Of a DNA stretch of 64,000 bases, positions 24,815 to 35,700 are shown one piece after another. The notes beneath the pieces are model-generated. The model made no database searches. It was not told the origin of the DNA and saw nothing but the letters and a program-made list of their open reading frames with translations. Where the stretch lies: the NCBI GenBank assembly GCA_024760905.1, contig JALRMN010000026.1, positions 320,001 to 384,000 on the forward strand, in the 5' to 3' direction. Made by a program: the position numbers and the translations under genes. Position 1 is the stretch's first letter. Each line of letters begins with the position of its first letter. Source of the stretch: Plotosus lineatus. Its lineage: Eukaryota; Chordata; Actinopteri; Siluriformes; Plotosidae.

Positions 24815-25946
24815 AGATCTGTGAAAGTGTGGACCGAGGAGACCAATGAGAGGCTTAGGGACTGTTTCCAGACCACAGACTGGAGCATGCTCTGTGACTC
24901 CTTTGGTGATAACATCGATGGCCTCACACACTGTATCACCGATAACATGAACTCCTACGTGGACAGCACTGTGCCAACACGGAGGGTACGGTGCTTCTCC
25001 AACCACCCGTGGGTCACCGCTGAGCTTAAAGTCCTCCTGAACCAGAAGAAGAGGGCTTTCATCTCGGGGGATAGAGAGGAGCAGAAGAAGGTCCAGCGTG
25101 AGCTCCAGTAGGGAGGGCCAAGAAGGACTATGGGAAGAAGATGGAGGAGAAGCTGGCTCAGAACAACATGCGGGACGTGTGGAGAGGACTAAAGACCATG
25201 TCTGGATTTGGGCAGAGTCAGAGGGACAGCTGATGGTGACCAGCGCTGGGCTGATGAATTAAACTGTTACTTCAACAGGTTTGATTCTCCCCCCTCCACT
25301 CTGCCTCCTCCCCGTCCCCCCTTCACAAGTCTCCATACCAGCAGACAACTTCACTTGACTGCTGCAGCCCCACAGACACATCCCCCTCTATCTGCAGCCC
25401 ACCCCAGTCCCAACTCTCCCTCATGTCAGACCAGGTGAGGAGATAGTTGAGGCAACTAAACCAGAGGAAATCTGCAGGACCAGATGGTATCAGTCCCAGG
25501 CTGCTGAGGACCTGCGTGCACCAGCTCTGTGAGGTCCTATGCTACCTGTACAACTTGAGCCTCAGCCTAGAGAAGGTTCCCGTCCTGTGGACGACCTCCT
25601 GTGTGGTCCTGGTTCCCAAAACAGCTCAAGTGAAGGAACCGGCCCACTACAGACCTGTCGCCCTGACCTCCCACCTCATGAAAACCATGGAAAGACTCCT
25701 CCTCGAACACCTCCGCTCTATGGTGAGCCCCAGCCTAGATCCGCTGCAGTTTGCCTACAGGCCCAACATCGGGGGGAGAAGATGCCGTCATCTACCTTCT
25801 GCAGTGGGCGCTCACCCACCTGGAGATTGCTGGCAGCGCTGTGAGGGTCATGTTCTTTGACTTCTCCAGCGCCTTCAACACCATCAGGCCAGAGCTTCTG
25901 CGGGGGAAGCTGGAGGAAGTGGGAGTGGACGGACATCTTGCTGCCA
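24815..25946 (+). pseudogene. L2/Rex1-type LINE copy b (linker + RT N-half)
   Basis: Frame 24821-25111 reads 'VKVWTEETNERLRDCFQTTD' and 'YVDSTVPTRRVRCFSNHPWV', the linker after the endonuclease in this group. Frame 25447-25945 reads 'NQRKSAGPDGISPRLLRTC', 'PAHYRPVALTSHLMKTMERL' and motif A 'VMFFDFSSAFNTIRPELL'. Stops at 25111 and 25445 and one frameshift near 25775. The palm motifs B and C are replaced at 25946 by the RTE-like 3' part; the 3' UTR resumes at about 26381. Confidence 0.92.
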
Positions 25947-26380
25947 CGGTATTGAGGCCAACGATGTTGTATGGGTTAGAAACAGTGGGCCTGGGGAAAA
26001 GACAGGAGGCAGAGCTGGAGGTAGCAGAGATGAAAATGTTGAGGTTCTCTTTGGGAGTAACGAGGATGGATAGGATCAGGAATGAGCACATCAGAGGGAC
26101 AGCACATGTAAGACGTTTTGGAGACAAAGTCAGAGAGGCTAGATTGAGACGGTTTGGACATGTACAGAGGAGGGATAGTGAGTATATTGGTAAAAGGATG
26201 CTGAGGCTGGAACTACCATGCAGAAGGCCTAGGGGAAGACCAAAGCGACGATTCATGGATGTGGTGAAGGAGGACATGAAGGTCGTTGGTGTAAGAGAAG
26301 AAGATGCAAAGGATAGGGTGAGATGGAGGCAGATGATGCGCTGTGGCGACCCCTGAAGGGAAAAGCCGAAAGGAAAAGAA
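25947..26380 (+). pseudogene. RTE-like LINE copy 4, fused inside L2 copy b
   Basis: Starts abruptly after L2 'VDGHLAA' with 'TVLRPTMLYGLETVGLGKRQ' and runs in the same open frame to the RTE C-terminus 'DRVRWRQMMRCGDP' and stop at 26356, followed by the tail 'aaaagccgaaaggaaaagaa'. L2 3' UTR sequence ('tctaccccactgactgtgaa') follows at once. No clear target duplication is visible, so it may be a template switch or an insertion with target deletion. Confidence 0.9.
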
Positions 26381-26463
26381 GATCTACCCCACTGACTGTG
26401 AACCATATCAACCCATCTACTCTGTCCTCAGATACATGTACACTAGAATATAGGTAGGTAAGT

Positions 26464-26773
26464 CTGTTGGGTTTTTACATCCGAGCTTACTGGCTTAGCC
26501 TCGTGGCTCATCAGGCCGGTGCTTATCCCCGGTTTCCGTAGCGTGAAGCGACCAGGAGTTCAACTGCCCCTGGATGGGACGATAGTCCATCGCAGATTAC
26601 CTTCCCAGTATATTTTACTGGTACCCATTTATACTGTTGGGTGAACAGAGGCACACTTGTGGTTGAGACCTTGCCCAGGGATCTTAGCACAGTGAGGGTC
26701 TCAGTGGGATTCGAACTCATAACCTCCTGATCATGAGCGCAGCACCCTAACCAATACGCCACCGGCCCCACAA
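26464..26773 (-). mobile_element. Second tRNA-derived SINE family, full head
   Basis: On the minus strand: 'ggggccggtggcgtattggt' (A-box) and 'gagttcgaatcccactgag' (B-box), then 'cttgggcaaggtctcaacc' and 'acccaacagtataaatgggt'. It sits in the L2 copy b 3' UTR, flanked by GAATATAGG on both sides (about 26448-26456 and 26775-26783). A second partial copy is at 42755-42928. Confidence 0.85.
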
Positions 26774-26775
26774 TT

Positions 26776-27030
26776 GAATATAGGCCAGTCTAAAAAGTTG
26801 TTCTTTTTCTTTTTTATTGTATATTACTTGTACACTATTATGTATCTATTTATTTACTTATATAATATATACTGTATGTATGTATATGTATTATTGTATA
26901 TGTATCTATTTTGCACCCCATACTGATGGTACCTCAAAAGCCTGTAACAGTGAATTTCTCCATTGTGAGATTAATAAAGCTGTATCTTATCTTATCTTAT
27001 CTTATCTTATCTTATCTTATCTTATCTTAA
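26776..27030 (+). mobile_element. L2 copy b 3' UTR with (TTATC)n tail
   Basis: Contains 'tgcaccccatactgatggta', 'tgtgagattaataaagctg' and a TTATC repeat tail (about nine units, 26985-27030). The same 3' UTR ends L2 copies a and c. Confidence 0.9.
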
Positions 27031-27288
27031 TACATATGTTCATAAAATGGTTAAATATTTTAATAAAATGTTTAAATTGTTGAATAAATAATTTTCTTTT
27101 CCTTTTAATACATATAGCATGCAAAATTGGTGTACTTCTATCATTTTTAAAGGGTATATGGGGTAGTCTAGGGAGCCATGGAAAGAATCATGCGTTTTCC
27201 ATGTAAAATGTGCCTCTACTTACAAAACCTCTGCGTTACAAAAAAGGCGCTGGAAAGGATTAATTTCACATTTCGTAAGTAGGAGCTA

Positions 27289-27292
<4 letters not shown>

Positions 27293-27367
<75 letters not shown>

Positions 27368-27378
27368 TTGTGTGTGTG

Positions 27379-27461
<83 letters not shown>
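27293..27461. repeat. (TG)n and (TA)n microsatellites
   Basis: TG run 27293-27360, short degenerate link, TA run 27383-27461. Confidence 0.97.
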
Positions 27462-27470
<9 letters not shown>

Positions 27471-27755
27471 GTGGTCAGATGAAACAAAAATTCCCATAGA
27501 AAACAATACAAAACCAATTAATCCATTGCTACCCCTCCTAAACTCGTAATACCTGACACAAACAAGTATTTTTCATGTAATATTTTTAAGATAAACATGT
27601 GTCAATAAACATTTCACAATAATAACACATGTACAGTAACATTAATAATACTGTAATTAATAATTAATAATAAAACAAGAATAAACAATAAGTCAATGAA
27701 CAATACAATAAGTGTATCTGAACTTAAGATTAGTGCTTAACATTAACTTACACTG

Positions 27756-27756
<1 letters not shown>

Positions 27757-27836
<80 letters not shown>
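27757..27836. repeat. (TA)n microsatellite
   Basis: TA run of about 80 bases directly abutting the hammerhead-bearing repeat at 27837. The segment 27540-27756 is AT-rich with nothing recognised. Confidence 0.97.
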
Positions 27837-27839
<3 letters not shown>

Positions 27840-28030
27840 AAAAGGACAGGACAAAGGCTTTCTATTGAAACTCCATTTATCACTACAGATCTGTTTCGAG
27901 GGGTGGTGAAACCATCCCCTCTCTTCAGGTGATTACAGAAGATTACATGCTTATCTATGATTTCAAGCTTTGTTTCAAGAAAGATCAATTCTCTCCTCAT
28001 GAATACATTTGTCACCTTCTTACAACCCAT
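27837..28030 (-). mobile_element. Penelope-like element scrap (tentative)
   Basis: Holds hammerhead A and, downstream on the minus strand, 'tggagtttcaatagaaag' and 'tttgtcctgtccttt', which recur at 40100-40135 and 41158-41192, each time beside TA repeats. No RT or GIY-YIG frame is present; the Penelope assignment rests on the ribozyme association. Confidence 0.5.
27879..27933 (-). ncRNA. Hammerhead ribozyme motif A (type I)
   Basis: Read on the minus strand from 27933: stem I strand AUCAC, core CUGAAGA (27928-27922), stem II GAGGGG...CCCCUC (27921-27916 with 27903-27898, plus U/GGU-ACC/A inner pairs and a UUC loop), core GAAA (27897-27894), stem III CAG-AU-CUG (27893-27886), U-A before the cleavage point (27885-27884), and stem I strand GUGAU (27883-27879). 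Every core position of the hammerhead consensus (CUGANGA, GAAA, NUH) is met and all three stems pair. Minimal type I hammerheads of this kind are known from Penelope-like elements. The stem III sequence ACAGAUCUGU is a palindrome, so a dimer form is possible. Cleavage is not shown. Confidence 0.85.
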
Positions 28031-28198
28031 CTTAGAAACACTGGGATATGCACAATGAAAAATAAGACAAAAAAGTCACAAAATTCGAAACAACACAAAA
28101 GGAAAACTTTTATGAGCGTGCACACTGCTGGCACAGAAAGGAGAGCGGAGGAACACACACTCCCTGGGTGATGAAAGTGTAGCTTCCCTCTGTCTTCA

Positions 28199-29611
28199 GA
28201 TGAGGAGATGGGTCCTGACTGTAATTTGTGCTTATGCACCAAATGAAGGTTCAGAGTACCCACCATTCTTGGAGTCCTTAGGGGGTGTGTTGGAGAACAC
28301 TCCCTCAGGAGACTCACTCATTGTCTTGGGAGTCTTCAACGCCCATGAGGGCAATGATAGTGTGACCTGGAAGGGTGTTTCGTTGTTGGACTTCTGTGCT
28401 CATCACAGTTTGTCTATCACGAACACCATGTTCGAACACAAGTGTGCCCATAAGTGCACTTGGCACCAGGACACCCTAGGTCGCAGTTCGATGATTGACT
28501 TTGTAGTCGTGTCATCAGACTTGCGGCCGTATGTTCTGGACTGGACACTCGGGTGAAGAGAGGAGCTGAGCTGTCTACCGATCACCACCTGGTGGTGAGT
28601 TGGCTTCGGTGGTGGGGGAGGCTGCCTTCCAGACCTGGCAGGCTCAAGCGTGTAATCAGGGTCTGCTGGGAACTTTTGGCGGAGTCCCCAGCTCGAGAGG
28701 CCTTTAACTTCCACCTCCAGCAGAGCTACAACCACATCCCGGAAGAGGCGGGTAACATGGAATACAAATGGGCTTTGTTGGGTGCCTCCATTGCTGAGGC
28801 GGCAGCCCATAGCTGTGGCCGAAAGGTCGTTGGTGCTTGTCGTGGCAGTAACCCCCAAACCCAGTGGTGGACACCTGTGGTGAAGGGGGTCCTCCAGCTG
28901 AAGAAGGAGGCCTATCAGGTTTTATTAGCCTGTGGGATTCCCGAGGCAGCAAACAGGTACCGGTAGACCTAACGTACTGCAGCCGAGGTTGTCGCAGATG
29001 CAAAATCTCAGGCAAGGGAGAAGTTCGGTGAGGGCCTGGAGAATGATTATCGGTTGGCCTCAAAAAGGTTCTGGACCACCATCCAACACCTCAGGAGGGG
29101 GAAGCAGTTCTCCACAAACACTGTTTACAGTGAAGGTGGGGAACTGCTTACCTCGACTGGGGATGTAGTCGAGAGGTGGAGGGAATACTTTGAGGACCTC
29201 CTCAATCCCACCAACACGCCCTTCGTGGAAGAGGTAGACCCTGGGGGTTCGGGTGGGGGTCTGCCCATCACTGGAGTGGAGGTCACTGAGGTTGTCAAAA
29301 AGCTCCTCAGTGGTCGAGCTCCAGGGTTGGACGAGATCCGCCAGGAATATCTCAGGGCTCTGGATGTTGTAGGACTGTCTTGGTTGACACTTCTCTGCAA
29401 CATCGCATGGTCATCAGGGGCTGTACCTCTGGATTGGCAAACTGGGGTGGTGGTCCCGATTTTTAAGAAGGTGGTGTGTTCCAATTATTGGGGAATCACA
29501 CTGCTCATCCAACCCCGGAAAGTCTATGGAGGGGTGCTGGAGAGGAGGATCCGACCGATAGTCGAATTCGGATTAAGGAGAAACAATGTGGTTTTCGTCT
29601 TGGCCACTTGA
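28199..29611 (+). pseudogene. LINE family 3 copy iii (APE C-half to RT start)
   Basis: Frame 28200-28556 gives the endonuclease C-half: '[20 protein letters not shown]', '[14 protein letters not shown]' (DFNAH mutated to VFNAH), '[20 protein letters not shown]' and 'STDHHLVV' just after a frame break. The linker follows ('QSYNHIPEEAGNMEYKWALL', 'PQTQWWTPVVKGVLQLKKEA'), then 'LLTSTGDVVERWREYFEDLL' and 'GRAPGLDEIRQEYLRALDVV'. It stops at 'RRNNVVFVLAT' (29611), the same point where copy iv begins. Frameshifts near 28556, 28965 and 29470. Confidence 0.9.
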
Positions 29612-29621
29612 AAAAAAACAA

Positions 29622-30487
29622 GCAGACACATCCAGTCATTCGAGATGAAATATGTGTATCTAAACTTTTGACTGCTACTCTACATACAATTTTCTCATTT
29701 TAAAGTAGAAACATATTTAATACCCACACGTGTAAGCTGTGTCTACCATGAAAACCCCAGGCAGAAACCAAACCCGAATTCAGAACCATTGTGCACACTA
29801 CATTGCTGTGCTGCCTACACTGACCTCTTTATTTTTAATTATACAAGGCTTTATTTGTTATCTATAGCTAATTTTACATATACATGACCTGGACAATCTG
29901 AATAAAAAAGTGTAAAAGAACAAACAAAAATACTTCTCTATGAATGCTGCTTATTTGTTTAATGTCCAGATTTTACTTTAACAATTTAAAATCTTTCGAG
30001 TTGTTTTTTTTTTTTTTTTTTTTGTTTTTTTTTTTCAAAATGAGCAGTGGATAAAAATAGTGTACAGAAGAAGCAGGTGGTCAGACGCAGATAAACCACA
30101 AATGAGTGACAGAATGAAATGTGAGCTTCAGATGGGCCAATGCAACAAGTGCTTGTTCTGTGGTGTAGTCGTGTGATGAAAATGGGCAGTTGCTGCATGT
30201 ATGAGAAATAAGAGCTGTGGTTTCAAACGCAGCTTTCTGTGACTAAATAACAGTTGGGGGGGGGGGGGGGGGTAACCGGTTATAATTTAGATTGCACTTA
30301 AGAAGTGTAAATAGTGGGAGCTTTCAGATTTCAATCAGTTTTTAAATTGATTAATATTATTACTTCTGATAATTTAAATTAAATACCAATTGAATTTGCA
30401 TTTTTGCTCATTACTTGATAAAAACTAGAGTCTTTATTATACAATCGTGTTTGAAGGTTTCTAAAGTTTCTAAACCTTATTTTAAAT

Positions 30488-30569
<82 letters not shown>

Positions 30570-30930
30570 CAATACATGTATATCTTAATAACTTATTAAT
30601 TGAGGAAAACTATCTAATCCTACATATTTGTAAACGGTAAACCTTGTAAACTTGAAAAAAATAGCAGTTCATACGAAGGTGCAAATGGAGTGTAGAGATT
30701 TTAGTCAATTGGATGACAATCATGTATGAGTGAGAATCTAGGTTTATTTAAAAATCACAAAACTCTCAATGTCTGCACATGTCAGCACATATCTGTGGAT
30801 GTATATCATTGCATGAAGAGAAGAAATTTGTATAAACCTCAGAAAAATATCTGCTATTACTTATAAAAGTAAAGACCAAAGCCATCTCTAGAGGGTTTGA
30901 ACTGAATCAGTGCACAGTCAGTTTGATTGT
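29622..30930 (+). repeat. Unnamed repeat U1, copy 3
   Basis: Full-length relative to copy 2, and at its end ('ctagagggtttgaactgaat', 'gtaataaattcaggtgacat') it also matches copy 1 up to the SINE head at 30955. Contains a poly-T (30005-30035), a poly-G (30255-30272) and a CA run (30490-30567). No coding signal. Confidence 0.78.
30490..30567. repeat. (CA)n microsatellite
   Basis: Uninterrupted CA run inside U1 copy 3. Confidence 0.97.
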
Positions 30931-30949
30931 GTAGAAATGTAATAAATTC

Positions 30950-31185
30950 AGGTGACATGGTGGTGTATTGGTTAGCACATCCACCTCACAGACACAAGTT
31001 ACTGCATTCGAGTCCCAGGCAACATTTCTTTGTGGACTTTGTATGCCTCCCCCACCCCCATGCTTCCATAGGTTTCTGTCAGGTCCTCCAATTTCCTCTC
31101 AAGACATGTCAAAAACATGTTCATTAGACTCATTGGTTATTCAAAGTTGCTACTAGGTGTGAATATGAATGAAGTGCTGAGGTTT
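30950..31185 (+). mobile_element. V-SINE/HE1-like SINE, diverged
   Basis: 'gtggtgtattggttagcaca', 'cctcacagacacaag', 'cattcgagtcccaggc', then 'tgcttccataggtttctgt'. Same module order as 63577-63760. Confidence 0.7.
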
Positions 31186-31303
31186 TCATGAAAACATTTG
31201 AAAACATTTTATTATGTGAAAAAAGAAATTTGTACAAAGTTGTACATAAAAGCACACATCATTGACTAATAGCAACTTAACTTATAACAACTCAAAAACC
31301 ATA

Positions 31304-31304
31304 A

Positions 31305-31360
<56 letters not shown>

Positions 31361-31384
31361 ATAATAATAATAATAATAATAATA

Positions 31385-31445
<61 letters not shown>
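31304..31445. repeat. (ACT)n and (ATT)n microsatellites
   Basis: ACT run 31304-31361, then AAT/ATT run to 31445. It touches the 3' end of the CR1-like fragment. Confidence 0.96.
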
Positions 31446-31446
<1 letters not shown>

Positions 31447-31449
31447 ATC

Positions 31450-31960
31450 CATTTACTGTTGATGAACTCACTACATATTGTGGTAAGCTGTTCCACATGA
31501 TGACTGTACAGTTACTAAAAAAAGTATTTTCTAACATCCAATCTTGACCTTTTAACTTGCATCATATGGAAATGGCCCCTAAAGGCCACTATATTCACTC
31601 ATCTCAAAAAAAGCATTACTGTCAATATTCTCAAAACCATTCAAAAATGTGAAAACTTCGATGAGATCTCTGATGCGTCTATTCTCTAAAGTAGTTAGTC
31701 CAAGTTCCCTCAATTTGTCTTCATAATCCAAATTCTCGAGTCCAGGGACAATCTTTGTAGCCCTCTTCTGGAATATTTCCAAAATGTCCCTGTCCTTCTG
31801 CAAGAACGGGGACCATACCTAAACACAATGCTCTAAGTGTGGTCTGACATAGCTTTTATACAATACTAAAAAGGTATTGTATGGTGGAAACCACCTTCTT
31901 CCAGAGTCGACTGAGAGTCCGGCATCCCCGTCACATTGGCAGGTTTAACAGTTCGGCAAA
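31450..31960 (-). pseudogene. CR1/Jockey-like LINE RT C-terminal fragment
   Basis: Minus frame 31803-31579 reads 'LQKDRDILEIFQKRATKIVP', 'GLENLDYEDKLRELGLTTLE' and 'NRRIRDLIEVFTFLNGFE', the conserved thumb region of many LINEs. Further toward 31450 another frame gives 'RSRLDVRKYFFSNCTVIMWN' and 'SLPQYVV', the usual last residues. Upstream at 31810-31860 there is 'RPHLEHCV'-like sequence on the same strand. No catalytic region. Confidence 0.8.
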
Positions 31961-32032
31961 TAGATTAATAATTTTAATAAATTTAAGAGTACTGTCAACC
32001 TCCTCAAGACTGGTGAACAATGTCTAGTATAC

Positions 32033-32130
32033 AGTGGTACCTCATCTTACGAAATGAATCCGTTCCAGAAGTGGTTTCGTAAACTGATTTTTTTTGTAAG
32101 TTGAGTGGCATTTTACATGTAAATTCCCCA
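32033..32130 (+). mobile_element. Tigger-like MITE end
   Basis: 'cagtggtacctcatcttacg' followed by 'aatccgttccagaagtggtt' is the typical left end of Tigger-like elements. Sequence of the same style resumes after LINE-3 copy iv (33406-33560), so the LINE inserted into it. A possible right end ('gagggcctactgta', 35230-35246) is less certain. Confidence 0.65.
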
Positions 32131-33405
32131 GTATGCAGCGGTACTAGAGAGGAGGATCCGACCGATAGTCGAACCTCGGATTCAGGAGGAACAATGTGGT
32201 TTTCGTCCTGGCCGCAGCACTCTTGACCAACTCTATACGCTCCACAGGATTCTGGAGGGGGCATGGGAGTTTGCCCAATCTGTCCACATGTGCTTTGTGG
32301 ATTTGGAGAAGGCTTTCGACCGTGTCCCTCGAAAGATCTTGTGGGGCGTGCTCGAGAATACGGGCGTTCGGTTCCGTTGCTACGAGCTATTCGGTCGCTG
32401 TATCACCGGAGCCAGAGTTTGGTCCGTATTGGTAACAGCAGCTCGGATTCGTTTCCGGTGGGAGTTGGAATCCGCCAAGGCTGTCCTTTGTCACCGATTC
32501 TGTTCATAATTTTTATGGACAGAATTTCTAGGCGCAGTCGAGGCGATGAGGGATTCTGGTTTGGTGGCCATCGGATATCGTCCCTGCTTTTTGCAGATGA
32601 TGTTGTCCTTTTGGCTTCATCAAGTCGGGCCCTCCAGCTCTCATTGGAGCGATTCGCAGCTGAGTGCGAAGCAGCCGGGATGAAGATCAGTACCTCCAAG
32701 TCCGAGGCCATGGTTCTCAGTCGGACAATGGTGGAATGCACCCTCCGGGTCGGGGATGAGGTCCTGCCCCAAGTGGAGGAGTTTAAGTATCTTGGGGTCT
32801 TGTTTACGAGTGAGGGAAGGATGGAGCGAGAGATCGACAGACGGATCGCTGCAGCCTCTGCTGTTAAGCGGTGCCTGTACCGGTCCGTCGTGGTGAAAAA
32901 GGAGCTGAGCCACAAGGCGAAGCTCTCAATTTACCAGTCGATCTACGTTCCAACCCTCACCTATGGTCACGAGCTTTGGGTAATGACCGAAAGAACAAGA
33001 TCACGGATACAAGCGGCTGAAATGAGCTTTCTTCGCCGGCTGGTGGGATTCTCCCTTAGAGATAGGGTGAGAAGCTCCGCCATCCGGGGAGAGCTCGGAG
33101 TAGATCCGCTGCTCCTCCGCATTGAGAGGGGCCAGTTGAGGTGGCTCGGGCATCTGGTTAGAATGCCCCCCGGACGCCTCCCTGGTGTGGTGTTTCGGGC
33201 ATGTCCAACCGGGAAGAGACCCCGGGGTCGACCTAGAACACGCTGGAGGGACTATGTCTCTCGGCTTGTCTGGGACCACCTCAGTGTCCCCCCGGGAGAG
33301 TTGGAGGAAGTAGCTCGGGAGAGGGATGTCTGGACCTCTTTGCTAAGGTTGCTGCCCCCGCGACCCGACCCCGGACTAAGCGGAAGAAGATGAGATGAGA
33401 TGAGA
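32131..33405 (+). pseudogene. LINE family 3 copy iv (RT to 3' end), best of family
   Basis: The longest clean stretch is 32420-33393: 'PVGVGIRQGCPLSPILFIIF' (motif B), 'SLLFADDVVLLASSS' (motif C, intact Asp pair), 'GMKISTSKSEAMVLSRTM', 'EEFKYLGVLFTSEGRMERE', 'KLSIYQSIYVPTLTYGHELW' and 'GRPRTRWRDYVSRL'. Upstream 'MCFVDLEKAFDRVPRKILWG' (motif A, 32288-32347) is in another frame, so at least two frameshifts separate A from B. The 3' end is 'ctaagcggaagaagatgag' plus GATGA repeats. The 5' edge overlaps the last 70 bases of copy iii. Confidence 0.93.
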
Positions 33406-33627
33406 TGAAGGCCTGATTCGTTCCAAGGCCCCCAATACTACCCCCTAATCCCTTTAAAAATTATAAAAGTATACCGTTTAAGGCCTCCTTCAGCTTAAAT
33501 ATCCTGTCGATGGTAGACGGGATTGGTAATATTCCTTTGCGATATCACTCAACTGCATGCCACGAGCCCACTTCTTTTTACTCGCACCGGGAATGACTTT
33601 CACCGGGAATCACACGCGCGCGCGCGG

Positions 33628-33675
<48 letters not shown>

Positions 33676-33792
33676 TTATGAATGTGGTGGTCTGAAAACC
33701 AATCTAATTGTTCTGCGGTCAGCTGACTTTCGCAGGTATTTAACAGTTTCAGACAACCCCGGGAAAAAAAATGTGGCATCACTGCCCCTCGA

Positions 33793-33859
<67 letters not shown>

Positions 33860-33865
33860 CGTGCA

Positions 33866-33922
<57 letters not shown>

Positions 33923-33927
33923 GTGTT
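33628..33927. repeat. (TG)n tracts around a shared repeat
   Basis: TG runs at 33628-33671 and 33797-33927 flank 33675-33795 ('gaatgtggtggtct', 'attgttctgcggtcagctga', 'aatgtggcatcactgccc'), which recurs at 38727-38840, also beside a TG/GCGT run. Unnamed interspersed repeat with microsatellite edges. Confidence 0.88.
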
Positions 33928-34117
33928 GACCATGTGTACTTAGCAGAGTTATAATCTTACAAATGTTTATGCAAGGTTAAAAGCCTGAGCCAAAAAATAA
34001 CGTTGCAATGAGCACACTCGAAAAACTCATGAAACAACAGTAACTCTGTCCTTTACACGTGTTAGAACTCAGTGACAAACAATGGGTTGAAGGCACACAA
34101 AAAGAATCCTGGAGATG

Positions 34118-34262
34118 CAGCTCCATAATAGCCAATGGGAGGGAGTTGCGTCATGGGTATTATGGAGGTGCAGCTCCCTCCTAGCCAATGGGAGGCCAGC
34201 GGGGCGAGATGTTGGGAGACAGCCACTGGGAGGCCAGTGGGGCAAGATGTTGGGAGAAATCA
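34118..34262. repeat. Short tandem units with CCAAT boxes
   Basis: Three units carry 'agccaatgggagg' or 'agccactgggagg' (34129, 34182, 34219). The last two form a 38-bp tandem pair ending 'gatgttgggaga'. An inverted relative is near 23798-23870. Likely part of the Tigger-like interior rather than a promoter. Confidence 0.7.
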
Positions 34263-34394
34263 ATTTTCAATTGAAATATGAAATCTGGGGCATCTGGAGA
34301 CAAAAGTGTTGATTTAAAAAAAATATAAAAACAAGAAGAATTTGTGCATGTACTGACAGAATTTCAGTGGCTTTAACTTTTATTAATTTATTCA

Positions 34395-34540
34395 ATTTTT
34401 ATCCCTCTGTGCTGCAATCTGAGCAAGAAGCTCGTCCATCTTGTTTCGCAGGGACTGAACATTTTCAAGTAGTATGGCCGGAAGTGCTAACCAAGCCTCT
34501 GAGATCTCCGCCTGGGCATAGCCAGTAACCACTAGCTAAC
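34395..34540 (-). pseudogene. LINE endonuclease N-terminal scrap (L2-type)
   Basis: Minus strand encodes 'LALPAILLENVQSLRNKMDE' followed by 'LLAQIAAQRDK', the conserved start of the endonuclease domain in this fish LINE group. Nothing of the rest remains. Confidence 0.75.
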
Positions 34541-34799
34541 CGCTAGCATTGAGCTACCATAGCATATAAGCTCAAGATAGAAGTTGTTGCGTGCTTAGTT
34601 GCCCGAAGCTGAAGCTGCTCATAGCTGTAGTAGGGTCGACCGGTCATAGTACAAAACATGAACAAACAAATAAAACAAATGAAAACAAAAAGAAACAATT
34701 TGACTCTGAGAACTCTGTGACGTTGCCCTCTAGGCAGCGCCATCTTGGACACGTCAGTCCAAAACGTCACTCCAAGTTCAATGTAAAAGGACATGAAGC

Positions 34800-35370
34800 A
34801 TAATAAAGTTTATGCTTTTGGTATCGTTTGTTAAACATGCTACAGAACATAAAATCTCATGTACAAACATTCTAAGAATTAACTTGGGTACTGTACTGGA
34901 ATAATAATTGAAAAAGACTTTAAAACGAGTGCTTTACAACAGTATATTCTGTATAATGTTGATATTTTATCATCAATAAAAATAAGAGTAAAAATTTAAA
35001 AGTTTTTCTTTATCATTACTATATTTTACTGTATTAATACTGTATTAATGAGTAAGACTGTCTATAGAATGTGTTTAAGAAGCATATTTTAGCGCATGTA
35101 ATAGATACATAGTATTTTAATTACAGCTGCTCATTCGCGCATGCGACGATACATGGGGTTTTACTTCCGGGTACAGAACTCACGGATTATCTCGATTCGC
35201 GGGAGGGCTCGGAACTGAACCTCCACGAATGTCGAGGGCCTACTGTACTCACAAAACAACAGTCTTCACTTAAACATTGATGCGGCAACTTGTGGTGTTG
35301 CAAAGATAAAGTCGTATCTGAGACTAAGCTGTAAAATTAATAAAGATGGGCAACAGAATACAAACAGTGG
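34800..35370. other. AT-rich, no gene recognised
   Basis: Only a possible Tigger-like right end at 35195-35246 ('ctccacgaatgtcgaggg') stands out. Confidence 0.5.
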
Positions 35371-35375
35371 GCAGA

Positions 35376-35700
35376 GGAAGACTGAGGTGAAATCTAAATA
35401 TCAGGTGTTTTGGCCATAAGGAAGATCGATTGAAGCCAATTTCCTCTTACAGCAGGACAATAACTCAGACTATGTAACAACTATTTAGAGATGAAACAGA
35501 GAGCTGGTATTCTATCAACAATGCAGTGGCCACTGCAGTCAACACATTTCAGCCCCACTAAGCTTTTTGATAATATGGTATGGAAGAAGTGCCATGAAGC
35601 TCGACTACAACTTGTTAAAGTTGCTTCCAGCAGCATAGACGGGAATTTCCTCATCTTACCCCCAAGAAGTGATAGTACCTGCAGTCTGTGCAAATGGATT
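35376..35700 (+). pseudogene. Tc1-like transposase C-terminal scrap
   Basis: Degenerate sequence reading 'LLQQDNNSDYVTT' (35453-35480, the second catalytic Asp context) and then 'KQRAGILSTMQWPLQSTHFS' and 'LFDNMVWKKCHEARLQ', which fit the Tc1 'W-P-x-Q-S-x-D-L-x-P' region with its Asp and Glu lost. Call is by resemblance only. Confidence 0.5.

Noticed and set aside
25751..26356. L2/RTE fusion frame as a functional protein
   Set aside because: It lacks RT motifs B and C and joins unrelated parts; treated as a chimeric LINE relic instead.
27293..27461. CRISPR-like or satellite array
   Set aside because: Pure dinucleotide repeats without spacers, in a eukaryotic context.
34118..34262. CCAAT-box cluster as a promoter
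   Set aside because: The units are tandem repeats shared in inverted form near 23.8 kb, so they are repeat sequence; no initiator, TATA or gene follows.
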